Shown here: in pieces, positions 1 to 6,208 of the stretch
Layout: each line of letters opens with the position of its first letter
Position numbering within the stretch: position 1 is the stretch's first letter
Assembly: GCA_005877225.1 (NCBI GenBank)
Contig: VBPK01000118.1
Span: forward strand, 1-11,259
Direction: 5' to 3'
DNA length: 11,259 nucleotides
Source: Nitrososphaerota archaeon
Lineage (GTDB): Archaea; Thermoproteota; Nitrososphaeria; Nitrososphaerales; Gagatemarchaeaceae
Program-made: the position numbers and the translations under genes
The notes under the pieces: generated by a model
The model's input: only the letters and a program-made list of their open reading frames with translations
What the model was told of the DNA's origin: nothing
Database searches by the model: none

Positions 1-701
1 CAGGAGAAGTCATCGCGAAGAGGTACCGGATTACACGCAGGGACGCCGACGAATTTGCTTACGAAAGCCACATGCGGGCGTCGCGTGCGATTCGCGAGGG
101 AAGGTTCGAAGAGGAGATTGTGCCGGTGGAAGTCGAGGGAGAGAAGGGCGCCCGAGAGCACTTCAAGAAAGATGAGTGTGTCCGAGAGGACACCACCCTC
201 GAGAAGCTTCGAAGACTCAAGCCTGTCTTCAAGGATGGCGGGATACTCACTGCTGGAAACTCCTCCCAGCTCAGCGATGGAGCATCCGCCTTGGTCGTTG
301 CGTCCGAGGAGAAGGCCGAGAAGCTCGGTCTGAGGCCCCTCGCCAAAATAATCGGGTACGCGACGGGTGGAACGAAGCCAGAGCTCGTGATGGAGGCTCC
401 GATACCGACGACGAAGGCCCTCCTTAGCAAGGTCGGGATGGGAATCGAGGAAATGGACCTCGTGGAACACAACGAGGCATACGCCACCGCTTCCATCGCA
501 GTTAGGGAGGCGCTCGGCGTTGAGTCGAAAAAGTTCAACGTGAACGGCGGTGCCGTCTCACTCGGCCACCCGATAGGGTGCAGCGGGGCGCGCGTGCTGA
601 CCACGCTGATCTACGCCTTGAAGCACGCGGGGAGGAAGAGGGGGCTCGCAACGCTCTGCCTCGGTGGGGGAAATGCGGTCTCTATGATTGTCGAGAGGTA
701 G
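1..701 (+). CDS. Thiolase (acetyl-CoA C-acetyltransferase family), C-terminal part, truncated by window start
   Basis: The frame is open from base 3 and gives 232 residues. Thiolases are usually about 390-400 residues, so the N-terminal 40 percent, including the acyl-accepting cysteine, lies outside the window. Visible family signatures are the NEAYA segment near base 470, the active-site histidine block GGAVSLGHPIGCSGAR near 545-592, and the C-terminal catalytic cysteine in CLGGGNAV near 657-680. Known family role: thiolytic cleavage of 3-ketoacyl-CoA or condensation of acetyl-CoA to acetoacetyl-CoA. In this lineage the role could be beta-oxidation, mevalonate entry or a ketothiolase step of a carbon cycle; sequence alone does not decide. 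The ATG at 72 is internal, because coding codons continue upstream to the window edge. The 3' end overlaps the convergent acyl-CoA ligase by 20 bases, and the shared acyl-CoA theme is suggestive only. Confidence 0.93.
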   Translation, partial: GEVIAKRYRITRRDADEFAYESHMRASRAIREGRFEEEIVPVEVEGEKGAREHFKKDECVREDTTLEKLRRLKPVFKDGGILTAGNSSQLSDGASALVVASEEKAEKLGLRPLAKIIGYATGGTKPELVMEAPIPTTKALLSKVGMGIEEMDLVEHNEAYATASIAVREALGVESKKFNVNGGAVSLGHPIGCSGARVLTTLIYALKHAGRKRGLATLCLGGGNAVSMIVER

Positions 702-2358
702 CCTCTCTCAGCTTCCTCCTGAGCACCTTCCCCACCAAGGTCTTCGGGAGTTCGCCGACGAACTCGACCTGCTTGGGCACCTTGTATTTCGCGACCCTCT
801 CCGTGCAGAATTGAATTACCTCGGCCTCGGAGACCCTCTTCGTCGGGTCCTTCAAGACGACGAAGGCCTTGACCGCCTCCCCCCTGTACGGGTCGACCAT
901 TCCGATCGCAGCCGCCTCCTTCACCTCCGGATGCTCGAATAGGATCTCCTCCACCTCTCGAGGATACACCTTGAAACCGCCGACGTCAACCATGTCTTTC
1001 TTTCTGTCGACGATGTAAAAGTATCCGTCGTCGTCCATCCTGGCGATGTCCCCGGTCAGGAGCCAGCCGTTTCTCAGGACCAGCGCTGACTCATCCTTCC
1101 TGTCCCAGTAACCCCTCATCACCTGGGGCCCCCTTATCGCGAGCTCACCGACCTCCCCTGTCGGGAGGAATTTCTCGGGGTCGTCCAGGTCGACAATGGC
1201 GGCGTCGGTCGCCGGGAGAGGGATGCCGATCGAAGCCTCCTTGGGAAGGGCATCCTTGAGCGGATTGATATGGGTCACTGGGCTGCACTCGGTCAGCCCG
1301 TATCCTTCAACAAGGTTACCCCCTGTCATCTCGATGAACTTTTTCCTGACGGCCACGGCTAGGGGAGCCCCTCCAGAGATGCACGCTCTTACGGTCCGGA
1401 GGTCGAATCTCTTGCCCTCTTCACTGTTGATGACGGCGATGTACATCGTGGGAACGGCGCAGAAGCACGTCACTCTCTCCTTCTGAATCGTCTCCATCAC
1501 CTGTTTCACTTCGAAGCGAGGTAGGAGAACGATCTTCGCCCCCGCGAAGATGGGGGCGTTCATCGTGACCGTCATCCCGTAGATGTGGAAGAGTGGGAGG
1601 ACGGCCAGGGTGATGTCCTCCGCGGTGAGGGGGAGCGCGGCGGCCGCCATCATGGCGTTCGCGTATAGGTTGTGATGGGTCAGCATCGCACCCTTCGAGG
1701 TTCCCGTGGTCCCCCCGGTGTACTGTAAGACCGCAAGGTCACTCATCGGGTCAACCTCGACGAATCTCTCGAGAGGTCGGTGAGCCCTAATCAGGTCCAT
1801 AAACCCGATCGTGCCTTCGCGGCGGAGGTTCTTTACCCCGGCGAGGCCGGCTAGGTTTCTCTTAAGGGCCGGTAGGTAATCGGTCAGGCTAGCCGTTATC
1901 ACGTGTCGGAGGCCCAGTCTTCCCCTGCATGCCTCCAGACTATTGTAGAGGTCGTTTCCATGAACGACGTCGTTGGCGGCTATGACGAGGGAACTCCCCG
2001 AATCCCGCAGCTGGAACTCGAGTTCCCTCTCCTTGTACAGGGGACTGCAAGTCACGACCACCCCTCCTGCCTTCAGTATTCCGAAGTAGCTGATGATGAA
2101 CTGCGGCATGTTCGGCATGAAGACGCCAACCCGGTCCCCCTTGCGGAGACCGAGGGCTGCCAGCGCGGAAGCAAACCTGGAAGAAAGCTCATCCAACTCG
2201 GAGTAGGTGAAGGTTCTGCCCTGGTAGACTATACAGGTTCTGTTGGGGAGCCTCGAAGCCGACTCGGTTAGTAGAGAGTGTAGTGGAGAGGGGGAGATTC
2301 CTAGGTCTCTTGGAAGGTATTTCGGCCATGACCTGTGCCAAGCGCGCTCCTGGAGCAT
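682..2358 (-). CDS. AMP-forming long-chain fatty acyl-CoA ligase
   Basis: This is a member of the ANL adenylate-forming superfamily, which activates a carboxylic acid with ATP to an acyl-AMP and then forms the CoA thioester. Numbering from the GTG at 2382 (566 aa), the P-loop YTGGTTGTSKG is at 221-231, GYGLTE at 360-365, TGD at 443-445, the hinge DRKKD at 459-463, GGFK at 468-471 and the catalytic lysine in GKVLRR at about 552. All core motifs are intact and the length is normal. I prefer the ATG at 2358 (558 aa, beginning MLQERAWHRSWP) because the extra GTG-initiated residues are a short hydrophobic stretch not typical of the family; the GTG at 2382 remains possible. The substrate is probably a medium- or long-chain fatty acid, by resemblance to FadD-like proteins, but chain length cannot be read from motifs. 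It is convergent with a thiolase and divergent from an arginase-like gene. Confidence 0.93.
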   Translation of the reverse strand: MLQERAWHRSWPKYLPRDLGISPSPLHSLLTESASRLPNRTCIVYQGRTFTYSELDELSSRFASALAALGLRKGDRVGVFMPNMPQFIISYFGILKAGGVVVTCSPLYKERELEFQLRDSGSSLVIAANDVVHGNDLYNSLEACRGRLGLRHVITASLTDYLPALKRNLAGLAGVKNLRREGTIGFMDLIRAHRPLERFVEVDPMSDLAVLQYTGGTTGTSKGAMLTHHNLYANAMMAAAALPLTAEDITLAVLPLFHIYGMTVTMNAPIFAGAKIVLLPRFEVKQVMETIQKERVTCFCAVPTMYIAVINSEEGKRFDLRTVRACISGGAPLAVAVRKKFIEMTGGNLVEGYGLTECSPVTHINPLKDALPKEASIGIPLPATDAAIVDLDDPEKFLPTGEVGELAIRGPQVMRGYWDRKDESALVLRNGWLLTGDIARMDDDGYFYIVDRKKDMVDVGGFKVYPREVEEILFEHPEVKEAAAIGMVDPYRGEAVKAFVVLKDPTKRVSEAEVIQFCTERVAKYKVPKQVEFVGELPKTLVGKVLRRKLREATSRQS

Positions 2359-2416
2359 CCAAAGAAGAAGAGGGCGAATCACTCCTTAAGCGTATCTGCC
2401 GACAGAAGGGAGATCT

Positions 2417-2430
2417 CCCTTTTATGATTA
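2417..2430. promoter_or_regulatory. TATA-like box shared by two divergent genes
   Basis: The AT-rich core CTTTTATGATT stands out in a GC-rich gap between the divergent acyl-CoA ligase and arginase-like genes. On the plus strand it lies about 27 bases upstream of the TTG at 2450, right for a leaderless transcript. Read on the minus strand as TCATAAAAG it would start RNA near 2397, about 15 bases before the GTG at 2382 or 38 before the ATG at 2358. Use in both directions is inferred from spacing; a weaker CTTAAG near 2386-2391 could serve the ligase instead. Confidence 0.5.
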
Positions 2431-2449
2431 CCCAACGGGCGTCGCGCAG

Positions 2450-3334
2450 TTGATTAGCGCGTCGCTCGTCGGGTTTCCGATCTACACGCTGGCAAGGCTC
2501 CAAGGCCTGGCTCTCTCTCCACCGGCGCTCCGCGGGTTGGGGCTGGTCAAGGCGCTCGAAGGAGAGGGTCTCAAGATCACTGACATGGGAGACATCAAAC
2601 TCCAGAAGTTGAGCAAGGACAGTGGGCCCAAGAAGTTCAGGAACTCCACGTATGCGGCAAAGGGGACAGAAAGAATACGAAGAGCCGCCGGGCAAGCCTC
2701 AGAGCGAGAACTCGCAATCTTAGTGGGGGGAGAGTGTTCCCTGGTGATGGGGAGCCTCTCGGGGATGAAGAGTCGGCGAAGGGGGAGGGCCGGGATCCTC
2801 TGGATGGACGCGCACGGGGACTTCAACACCCCGGAGACAACCCCTTCCGGCTTCATAGGAGGAATGTGCCTCGCCCTGGCATGCGGGAGAGGTCGGCCCC
2901 TCTCACAAGAAACGGAAGAGGGGAGGGGGCCGCTCCTCGGGGAGGATGCGGTGGTACACCTCGGGAGCAGGGCCCTGGACCGACTAGAGGAGCTAGCGAT
3001 GAAAGAGTCTGAGATTACGCTCGTCTCTGCGAAAGAACTGAGAAAAGGAGGAGCTGCAGACTACGGGAGGAGGGCCGCGAGGTTGCTCTCCGACAGATGC
3101 GATTGGTGCGTCCTCCACATCGACCTGGACGTTATCGACCCCGGAGAGATGCCCGCGGTTAACTTCTTGGAACCGAACGGCATCTCCACTGAAGATGTTC
3201 TCCTTGCGGCGAGGGGCTTGAAGGAGACAGGGAAGCTAAAGGCGGTCGAGTTCACTTCTTACGACCCTCTCAGGGATGCAAACCGCTCCTGCGGAAGGAG
3301 GGTAGTGAAACTGCTTTCTCGTCTCAGCGGATGA
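2450..3334 (+). CDS. Arginase/agmatinase/formiminoglutamase-superfamily protein with altered metal site
   Basis: The 294-residue length matches the ureohydrolase superfamily, binuclear manganese enzymes that hydrolyse guanidino compounds such as arginine or agmatine to release urea. Recognisable motifs are GGECS (93-97), DAHGDFN (120-126), SGFIGG (133-138), HIDLDVIDP (223-231) and a late glutamate in VEFTSYDPLRD (about 267). The aspartate-rich ligands of DAHxD and DxDxxDP are kept. The histidine of the usual GGDHS motif is Cys, and the histidine of the usual SGNxHGM-like stretch is replaced by Gly. Cys variants of the first motif occur in poorly characterised members of the superfamily, so arginase activity should not be assumed. 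The TTG start at 2450 is chosen because the protein begins at once with the expected first strand (SLVGFPI) and sits about 27 bases after a TATA-like box. The next gene, DUF373, has its own promoter-like sequence 55 bases on. Confidence 0.85.
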   Translation: MISASLVGFPIYTLARLQGLALSPPALRGLGLVKALEGEGLKITDMGDIKLQKLSKDSGPKKFRNSTYAAKGTERIRRAAGQASERELAILVGGECSLVMGSLSGMKSRRRGRAGILWMDAHGDFNTPETTPSGFIGGMCLALACGRGRPLSQETEEGRGPLLGEDAVVHLGSRALDRLEELAMKESEITLVSAKELRKGGAADYGRRAARLLSDRCDWCVLHIDLDVIDPGEMPAVNFLEPNGISTEDVLLAARGLKETGKLKAVEFTSYDPLRDANRSCGRRVVKLLSRLSG

Positions 3335-3344
3335 CCTCGAACGG

Positions 3345-3361
3345 CTTTATCTTTAAGTATC
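3345..3361 (+). promoter_or_regulatory. TATA-like region upstream of the DUF373 gene
   Basis: The stretch CTTTATCTTTAAGTATC is the only AT-rich run in the 55-base gap between the arginase-like gene and the GTG at 3390. The TTTAAGTA core (3352-3359) would place the transcript start about 10 bases before the GTG. This suggests the DUF373-prenyltransferase pair is transcribed from its own promoter and not only by read-through. Confidence 0.5.
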
Positions 3362-3389
3362 TAGCGGTGGGAATCCCGCTCGAAGCCAG

Positions 3390-4508
3390 GTGTCAGAGGC
3401 CGGACGCTATCTCATCCTATCAGTAGACAGAGACGACGACCTCGAGGTGAAGACCAAGATCCGCACCCCCATCCAGGGGTGGGAAGCGGTTCAGGACGCC
3501 GCGACTCGCCTCGCCCTCGCCGACCCAGAGGAGGCTGACGCGAATGCACTCTTCGCCACGATCAAGAAGCATGAGGAGCTGAAGGCGAGAGGGGTAGACT
3601 GCGAGGTCGCGAGCGTCTGCGGAACCGCAGACCGAGGGTTCGATGCGGATAGGAAGATAAGGCGAGAAGTTGAGCAGTTGCTCTCGAGGGGGAGTTACAC
3701 TGGCATCATCCTTGTCTCCGACGGGGGAGACGATGAGCACGTCATCCCCGTCTTGCAGACGCTGAAACCCATAGTGTCAGTCGAGCGGATTGTTATCAAG
3801 CATAGCAAGACAGTTGAAGAAACCTACCTCGTCCTTGGGAGGTACCTGAGGATGCTCATCTTCGACCCTCACTACTCGAAATGGTTCCTCGGGGTCCCCG
3901 GACTGATGCTCCTCCTCGCGGGGGTCCTTGTCGTCTCCAGCCGATTGTACGAGGCCGAGCTGGCTACACTCCTCATCCTTGGAGGAGCGTTCTTCATCCG
4001 TGGGTTCGGCATCGACAGGTGGATTGCCGGAATCCTGAGCACCGGGCCATACGGATACATCCGCATCTTCTCAATCTTCAGCAGCGGCCTGGTCATACTG
4101 GTGGGACTCTCGCTGGGAATAGGCTTCGTCGCGACTCAGGTTCCGGACACAGTCCGGCTCGTAAGCGACTCACCGAACCTGATTCTCGTCTACGGAGCGG
4201 TCCTCTTCGGATACTTCCTCAAGGGGGCGCTACCGTTCGTCTGGGCGGGGATAGGAATCTACGCCATCGGGGCACTCCTCGCGCATCTAGTCAGGGGGAG
4301 CGTGAGGGTGTGGCGTGACGGTGTCGTCCTGGTCGTGCTCGCTCTGCTCTACCTCCCGATGGACCTCTTCTCGACAATTCTCATAGGAGGACAGAGGGAA
4401 TCGACGATCCTATTGATCTCATACGTCCTCGTCGGGCTCGCTGTCATCTTCGGAGTAACGAGCACGGTTTATGCCAGGCTAAGGCTGAGGAGCCTGACGA
4501 AGGAGTAG
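3390..4508 (+). CDS. DUF373-family archaeal membrane protein
   Basis: The protein has 372 residues and matches the archaeal DUF373 (COG2237, predicted membrane protein) architecture. A soluble alpha/beta N-terminal domain (about 1-160) is followed by a hydrophobic domain with about six or seven membrane spans, near 166-184, 191-207, 225-247, 263-283, 284-302, 311-333 and 338-362. The soluble part carries acidic motifs SVDRDDD (11-17) and DGGDDE (111-116), placed like nucleotide- or metal-binding loops of a Rossmann-like or toprim-like fold. The biochemical function of the family is not established to my knowledge. The GTG start at 3390 follows a TATA-like box with a short leader. The stop is four bases from the cis-prenyltransferase start and its last codons supply that gene's ribosome binding site, so the two are probably co-translated. 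A role in polyprenyl-phosphate lipid metabolism is a context inference only. Confidence 0.9.
   Translation: MSEAGRYLILSVDRDDDLEVKTKIRTPIQGWEAVQDAATRLALADPEEADANALFATIKKHEELKARGVDCEVASVCGTADRGFDADRKIRREVEQLLSRGSYTGIILVSDGGDDEHVIPVLQTLKPIVSVERIVIKHSKTVEETYLVLGRYLRMLIFDPHYSKWFLGVPGLMLLLAGVLVVSSRLYEAELATLLILGGAFFIRGFGIDRWIAGILSTGPYGYIRIFSIFSSGLVILVGLSLGIGFVATQVPDTVRLVSDSPNLILVYGAVLFGYFLKGALPFVWAGIGIYAIGALLAHLVRGSVRVWRDGVVLVVLALLYLPMDLFSTILIGGQRESTILLISYVLVGLAVIFGVTSTVYARLRLRSLTKE
4500..4505 (+). promoter_or_regulatory. Shine-Dalgarno site for the prenyltransferase gene
   Basis: AAGGAG lies seven bases before the ATG at 4513 and overlaps the final codons of the DUF373 gene (stop at 4506-4508). 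It is the clearest Shine-Dalgarno in the window, as expected for an internal operon gene, whereas the first genes of transcripts here look leaderless. Confidence 0.75.
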
Positions 4509-4512
4509 AGCG

Positions 4513-5295
4513 ATGTTTCAGTCGGTGCTGAGGACGGTAGGCGTTTACAAGGCATACGAGAGAAGGCTGAGGGCAGAGATTGGCAGGTCGGAGGCACCGA
4601 GACATATCGGAATCATACTCGATGGGAACAGGAGGTGGGCGGCAGACCACGGGAACGGCCCGAGCTACGGCCACCTTGTGGGGGCGGATATCGCGGAGAA
4701 CCTCCTCGACTGGTGCAGAGAGATCGGGATCAAATCCGTCACGATATACGGCCTCTCCACGGAGAATCTCTACAGGTCGCCGGAGGAGGTTTCAGAAATC
4801 CTCAAGATTGTCGAAGAAAGACTCGAAAGGCTACTTCACGACGAAAGGATATACAGAGACAGGGTTCGGGTCAAGGCGATAGGCAAGGTAGAACTCTTGC
4901 CCGAGACCACCCAGTCGATACTCAGGCAGCTGGAGGAGCGCACCGCCGATTTCGATAATTTCTACCTCAACATCGCTGTCGCGTATGGAGGCAGGATGGA
5001 GATCACCGACGTGGTGAGGTCGATCGCCTCAGATATCAAGGATGGGAAGCTCTCCCCGAGCCAGATCACGCAAGAGACGATCGCGGGAAGGCTCTATACC
5101 GCGCACCTCCCTAACCCCGAGCCGGACCTGATAATACGCACCTCGGGGGAGGAGAGGCTGAGCAACTTCCTCCTCTGGCAGGGGGCTTACAGCGAGCTCA
5201 TCTTCATGGACGTCTACTGGCCCTCCTTCAGAAAGATAGACCTGATGAGGGCCGTCAGAACCTACCAGAGGAGGACGCGTAGACATGGCAAGTGA
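4513..5295 (+). CDS. uppS: Cis-prenyltransferase (undecaprenyl/dolichyl-type polyprenyl diphosphate synthase)
   Basis: This enzyme extends farnesyl or geranylgeranyl diphosphate with isopentenyl diphosphate in cis configuration, giving the polyprenol carrier on which archaeal N-glycans and other envelope glycans are assembled. Its 260 residues are typical. Signatures visible: HIGIILDGNRRWA (31-43, with the catalytic aspartate at 37), GHxxGA-type residues at 53-58, STEN (82-85), and the block starting RTSGEERLSNFLLWQ at 209 with the downstream SE pair that contacts magnesium-diphosphate. The basic N-terminal helix before the DGN motif (about 30 residues) is normal for archaeal members. The ATG at 4513 is set by the Shine-Dalgarno in the end of the DUF373 gene. 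Product chain length cannot be deduced. The surface protein encoded later in the window carries many N-glycosylation sequons, a plausible end use for such a carrier. Confidence 0.96.
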   Translation: MFQSVLRTVGVYKAYERRLRAEIGRSEAPRHIGIILDGNRRWAADHGNGPSYGHLVGADIAENLLDWCREIGIKSVTIYGLSTENLYRSPEEVSEILKIVEERLERLLHDERIYRDRVRVKAIGKVELLPETTQSILRQLEERTADFDNFYLNIAVAYGGRMEITDVVRSIASDIKDGKLSPSQITQETIAGRLYTAHLPNPEPDLIIRTSGEERLSNFLLWQGAYSELIFMDVYWPSFRKIDLMRAVRTYQRRTRRHGK

Positions 5296-5300
5296 AAATC

Positions 5301-5309
5301 GTTATAATC
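5301..5309 (+). promoter_or_regulatory. TATA box of the eL22-like gene
   Basis: GTTATAATC, with a TTATAA core at 5302-5307, lies just after the prenyltransferase stop and about 31 bases before the TTG at 5335. It predicts a transcript start near 5330 and an almost leaderless mRNA. This separates the eL22-like gene from the upstream operon. Confidence 0.6.
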
Positions 5310-5334
5310 GCTGTGAGGGTGGGGTCACTTCAGC

Positions 5335-5775
5335 TTGAAGGTAGTCCTCGGAGGGTTGAAGGATAGGGCGGAGGAGCTTCAGAACTTCCTTGAACCGAGG
5401 GTTGGGATGAAGCCTAGCGTAAGTGGCGGAGAGCTCGAGATGGAAGACTCGGCGATCAGGAAGGGGGTTAAGCCGAGGCAGGTCAAGACGTACGTCAAGC
5501 GCTTCCTACACCAGAAGGGGTTGAGGAAGACGTTCAGGGTTCTCGTGAATGGTTCGCAGCTTACGATACAGGAGCTGGAACGGGAGGAGGAAGAGAAGGA
5601 GGAAAAGAAAGAGAAGGAGAAAGAAATGAAGAAGAAGGAAGCCCCGCAAGCGCCGGAGAAGAAAGAGGGCGGAGAAGAGAAGGAGAAGGAGAAGGAGAAA
5701 AAGAAAGAGAAAGGGAAGGCTAAGGCGAAGAGTGCCCCTAAGGGCAAGAAGAAATCCGAGAAAAAGAAGAGCTAG
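5335..5775 (+). CDS. eL22 (L22e)-like ribosomal protein with Lys/Glu-rich C-terminal tail
   Basis: The product has 146 residues. Residues 5-82 resemble, from memory, eukaryotic large-subunit protein eL22. The FLEPRV segment (18-23) matches FLQERI, a Gly-Gly beta segment follows, and the basic stretch VKTYVKRFLHQKGLRKTFRV (50-69) matches the eL22 core that ends in LKKNNLRDWLRV. The acidic run after LTIQELE (77-83) parallels the acidic tail of eL22. Beyond it, residues 83-146 are almost only Lys, Glu, Ala, Gly and Pro and end strongly basic, which suggests disordered RNA-binding sequence. The presumed role is an accessory protein of the 50S subunit. The TTG start at 5335 fits the TATA box and gives a protein beginning directly with the first strand. 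The stop codon interlocks with that of the convergent gene in a shared CTAG. The main alternative is an unrelated small basic RNA-binding protein; no profile search was possible. Confidence 0.68.
   Translation: MKVVLGGLKDRAEELQNFLEPRVGMKPSVSGGELEMEDSAIRKGVKPRQVKTYVKRFLHQKGLRKTFRVLVNGSQLTIQELEREEEEKEEKKEKEKEMKKKEAPQAPEKKEGGEEKEKEKEKKKEKGKAKAKSAPKGKKKSEKKKS
5582..5719 (+). repeat. Polypurine low-complexity tract inside the eL22-like gene
   Basis: Two uninterrupted purine runs, 5582-5626 (45 bases) and 5671-5719 (49 bases), are separated by a short mixed stretch. The second contains three tandem GGAGAA units (5682-5699). They encode the Lys/Glu tail using GAG, GAA, AAG and AAA, so codon choice and protein composition alone can explain them. 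Confidence 0.8.
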
Positions 5776-6173
5776 CGGCCAATTCGATTCGCGGCCCTTA
5801 GCGCCCTCAACCGGAGCTTTCGGCGGTCTCGAAGAAAGATGCGGAGGCAGTTTCTCGACGTCCTCAGGGTCTCGAGTGCGTCCTCGAGCCTCACCTCTTC
5901 AAGTAGACGGCGTCCATCTGCGAGCGCTTGGGAGGCTCTCGCCAGCAACACCGCCCACTCCTTCGGACCGCTCTTGATGGTCAGGAAAAGGCCGGGGCTC
6001 TCGATAGAAAGGTACAACTTCAGCAGCGCGACCGACTTCTCGACGCTAAGATAGACGAGCCAGACCTTCTTTTCCTCGGGCGGCCCGTCGCCAGAGCCGG
6101 CCCCGACGAGACTCTTCAGGAGGATTTCGGCGCGCTTGAGGTCGTCCGAGATCTCCTCGAGTTCGTCCTGCAC
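5772..6173 (-). CDS. Helical protein of unknown function
   Basis: I do not recognise this 133-residue protein. It starts with an acidic helix (about 1-22, QDELEEISDDLKRAEILL). A Gly/Pro-rich linker (23-34) and two or three amphipathic helices (about 35-60, 70-92 and 95-125) follow, and the C-terminus is strongly basic and Arg-rich (from about 113). There is no signal peptide or membrane span. Codon third positions are GC-rich like the neighbours, which supports a real gene. The GTG start at 6173 is the only canonical start after the in-frame stop at 6210-6212. An overall all-helical fold with a charged tail could suit protein or nucleic acid binding, but no function is claimed. It converges on the eL22-like gene with a four-base overlap and diverges from the unknown gene at about 6209 with about 35 bases between them. 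Confidence 0.72.
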   Translation of the reverse strand: MQDELEEISDDLKRAEILLKSLVGAGSGDGPPEEKKVWLVYLSVEKSVALLKLYLSIESPGLFLTIKSGPKEWAVLLARASQALADGRRLLEEVRLEDALETLRTSRNCLRIFLRDRRKLRLRALRAANRIGR

Positions 6174-6208
6174 GAACTCGGCGCGAACAGATCTTAGGCA
6201 CCTGTTAC

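Noticed and set aside
59..604. A long minus-strand open frame opposite the thiolase
   Set aside because: The plus strand carries clear thiolase motifs over the whole stretch; the antisense frame is Ser/Pro-rich shadow sequence produced by GC-rich codons.
2189..2695. Minus-strand 168-residue frame across the ligase-arginase gap
   Set aside because: It overlaps motif-bearing genes on both sides, runs through the likely promoter and has no recognisable domain.
3881..4318. A second plus-strand frame inside the DUF373 gene
   Set aside because: It is rich in Arg, Pro and His, as expected of out-of-frame GC-rich sequence, while the main frame gives good membrane spans.
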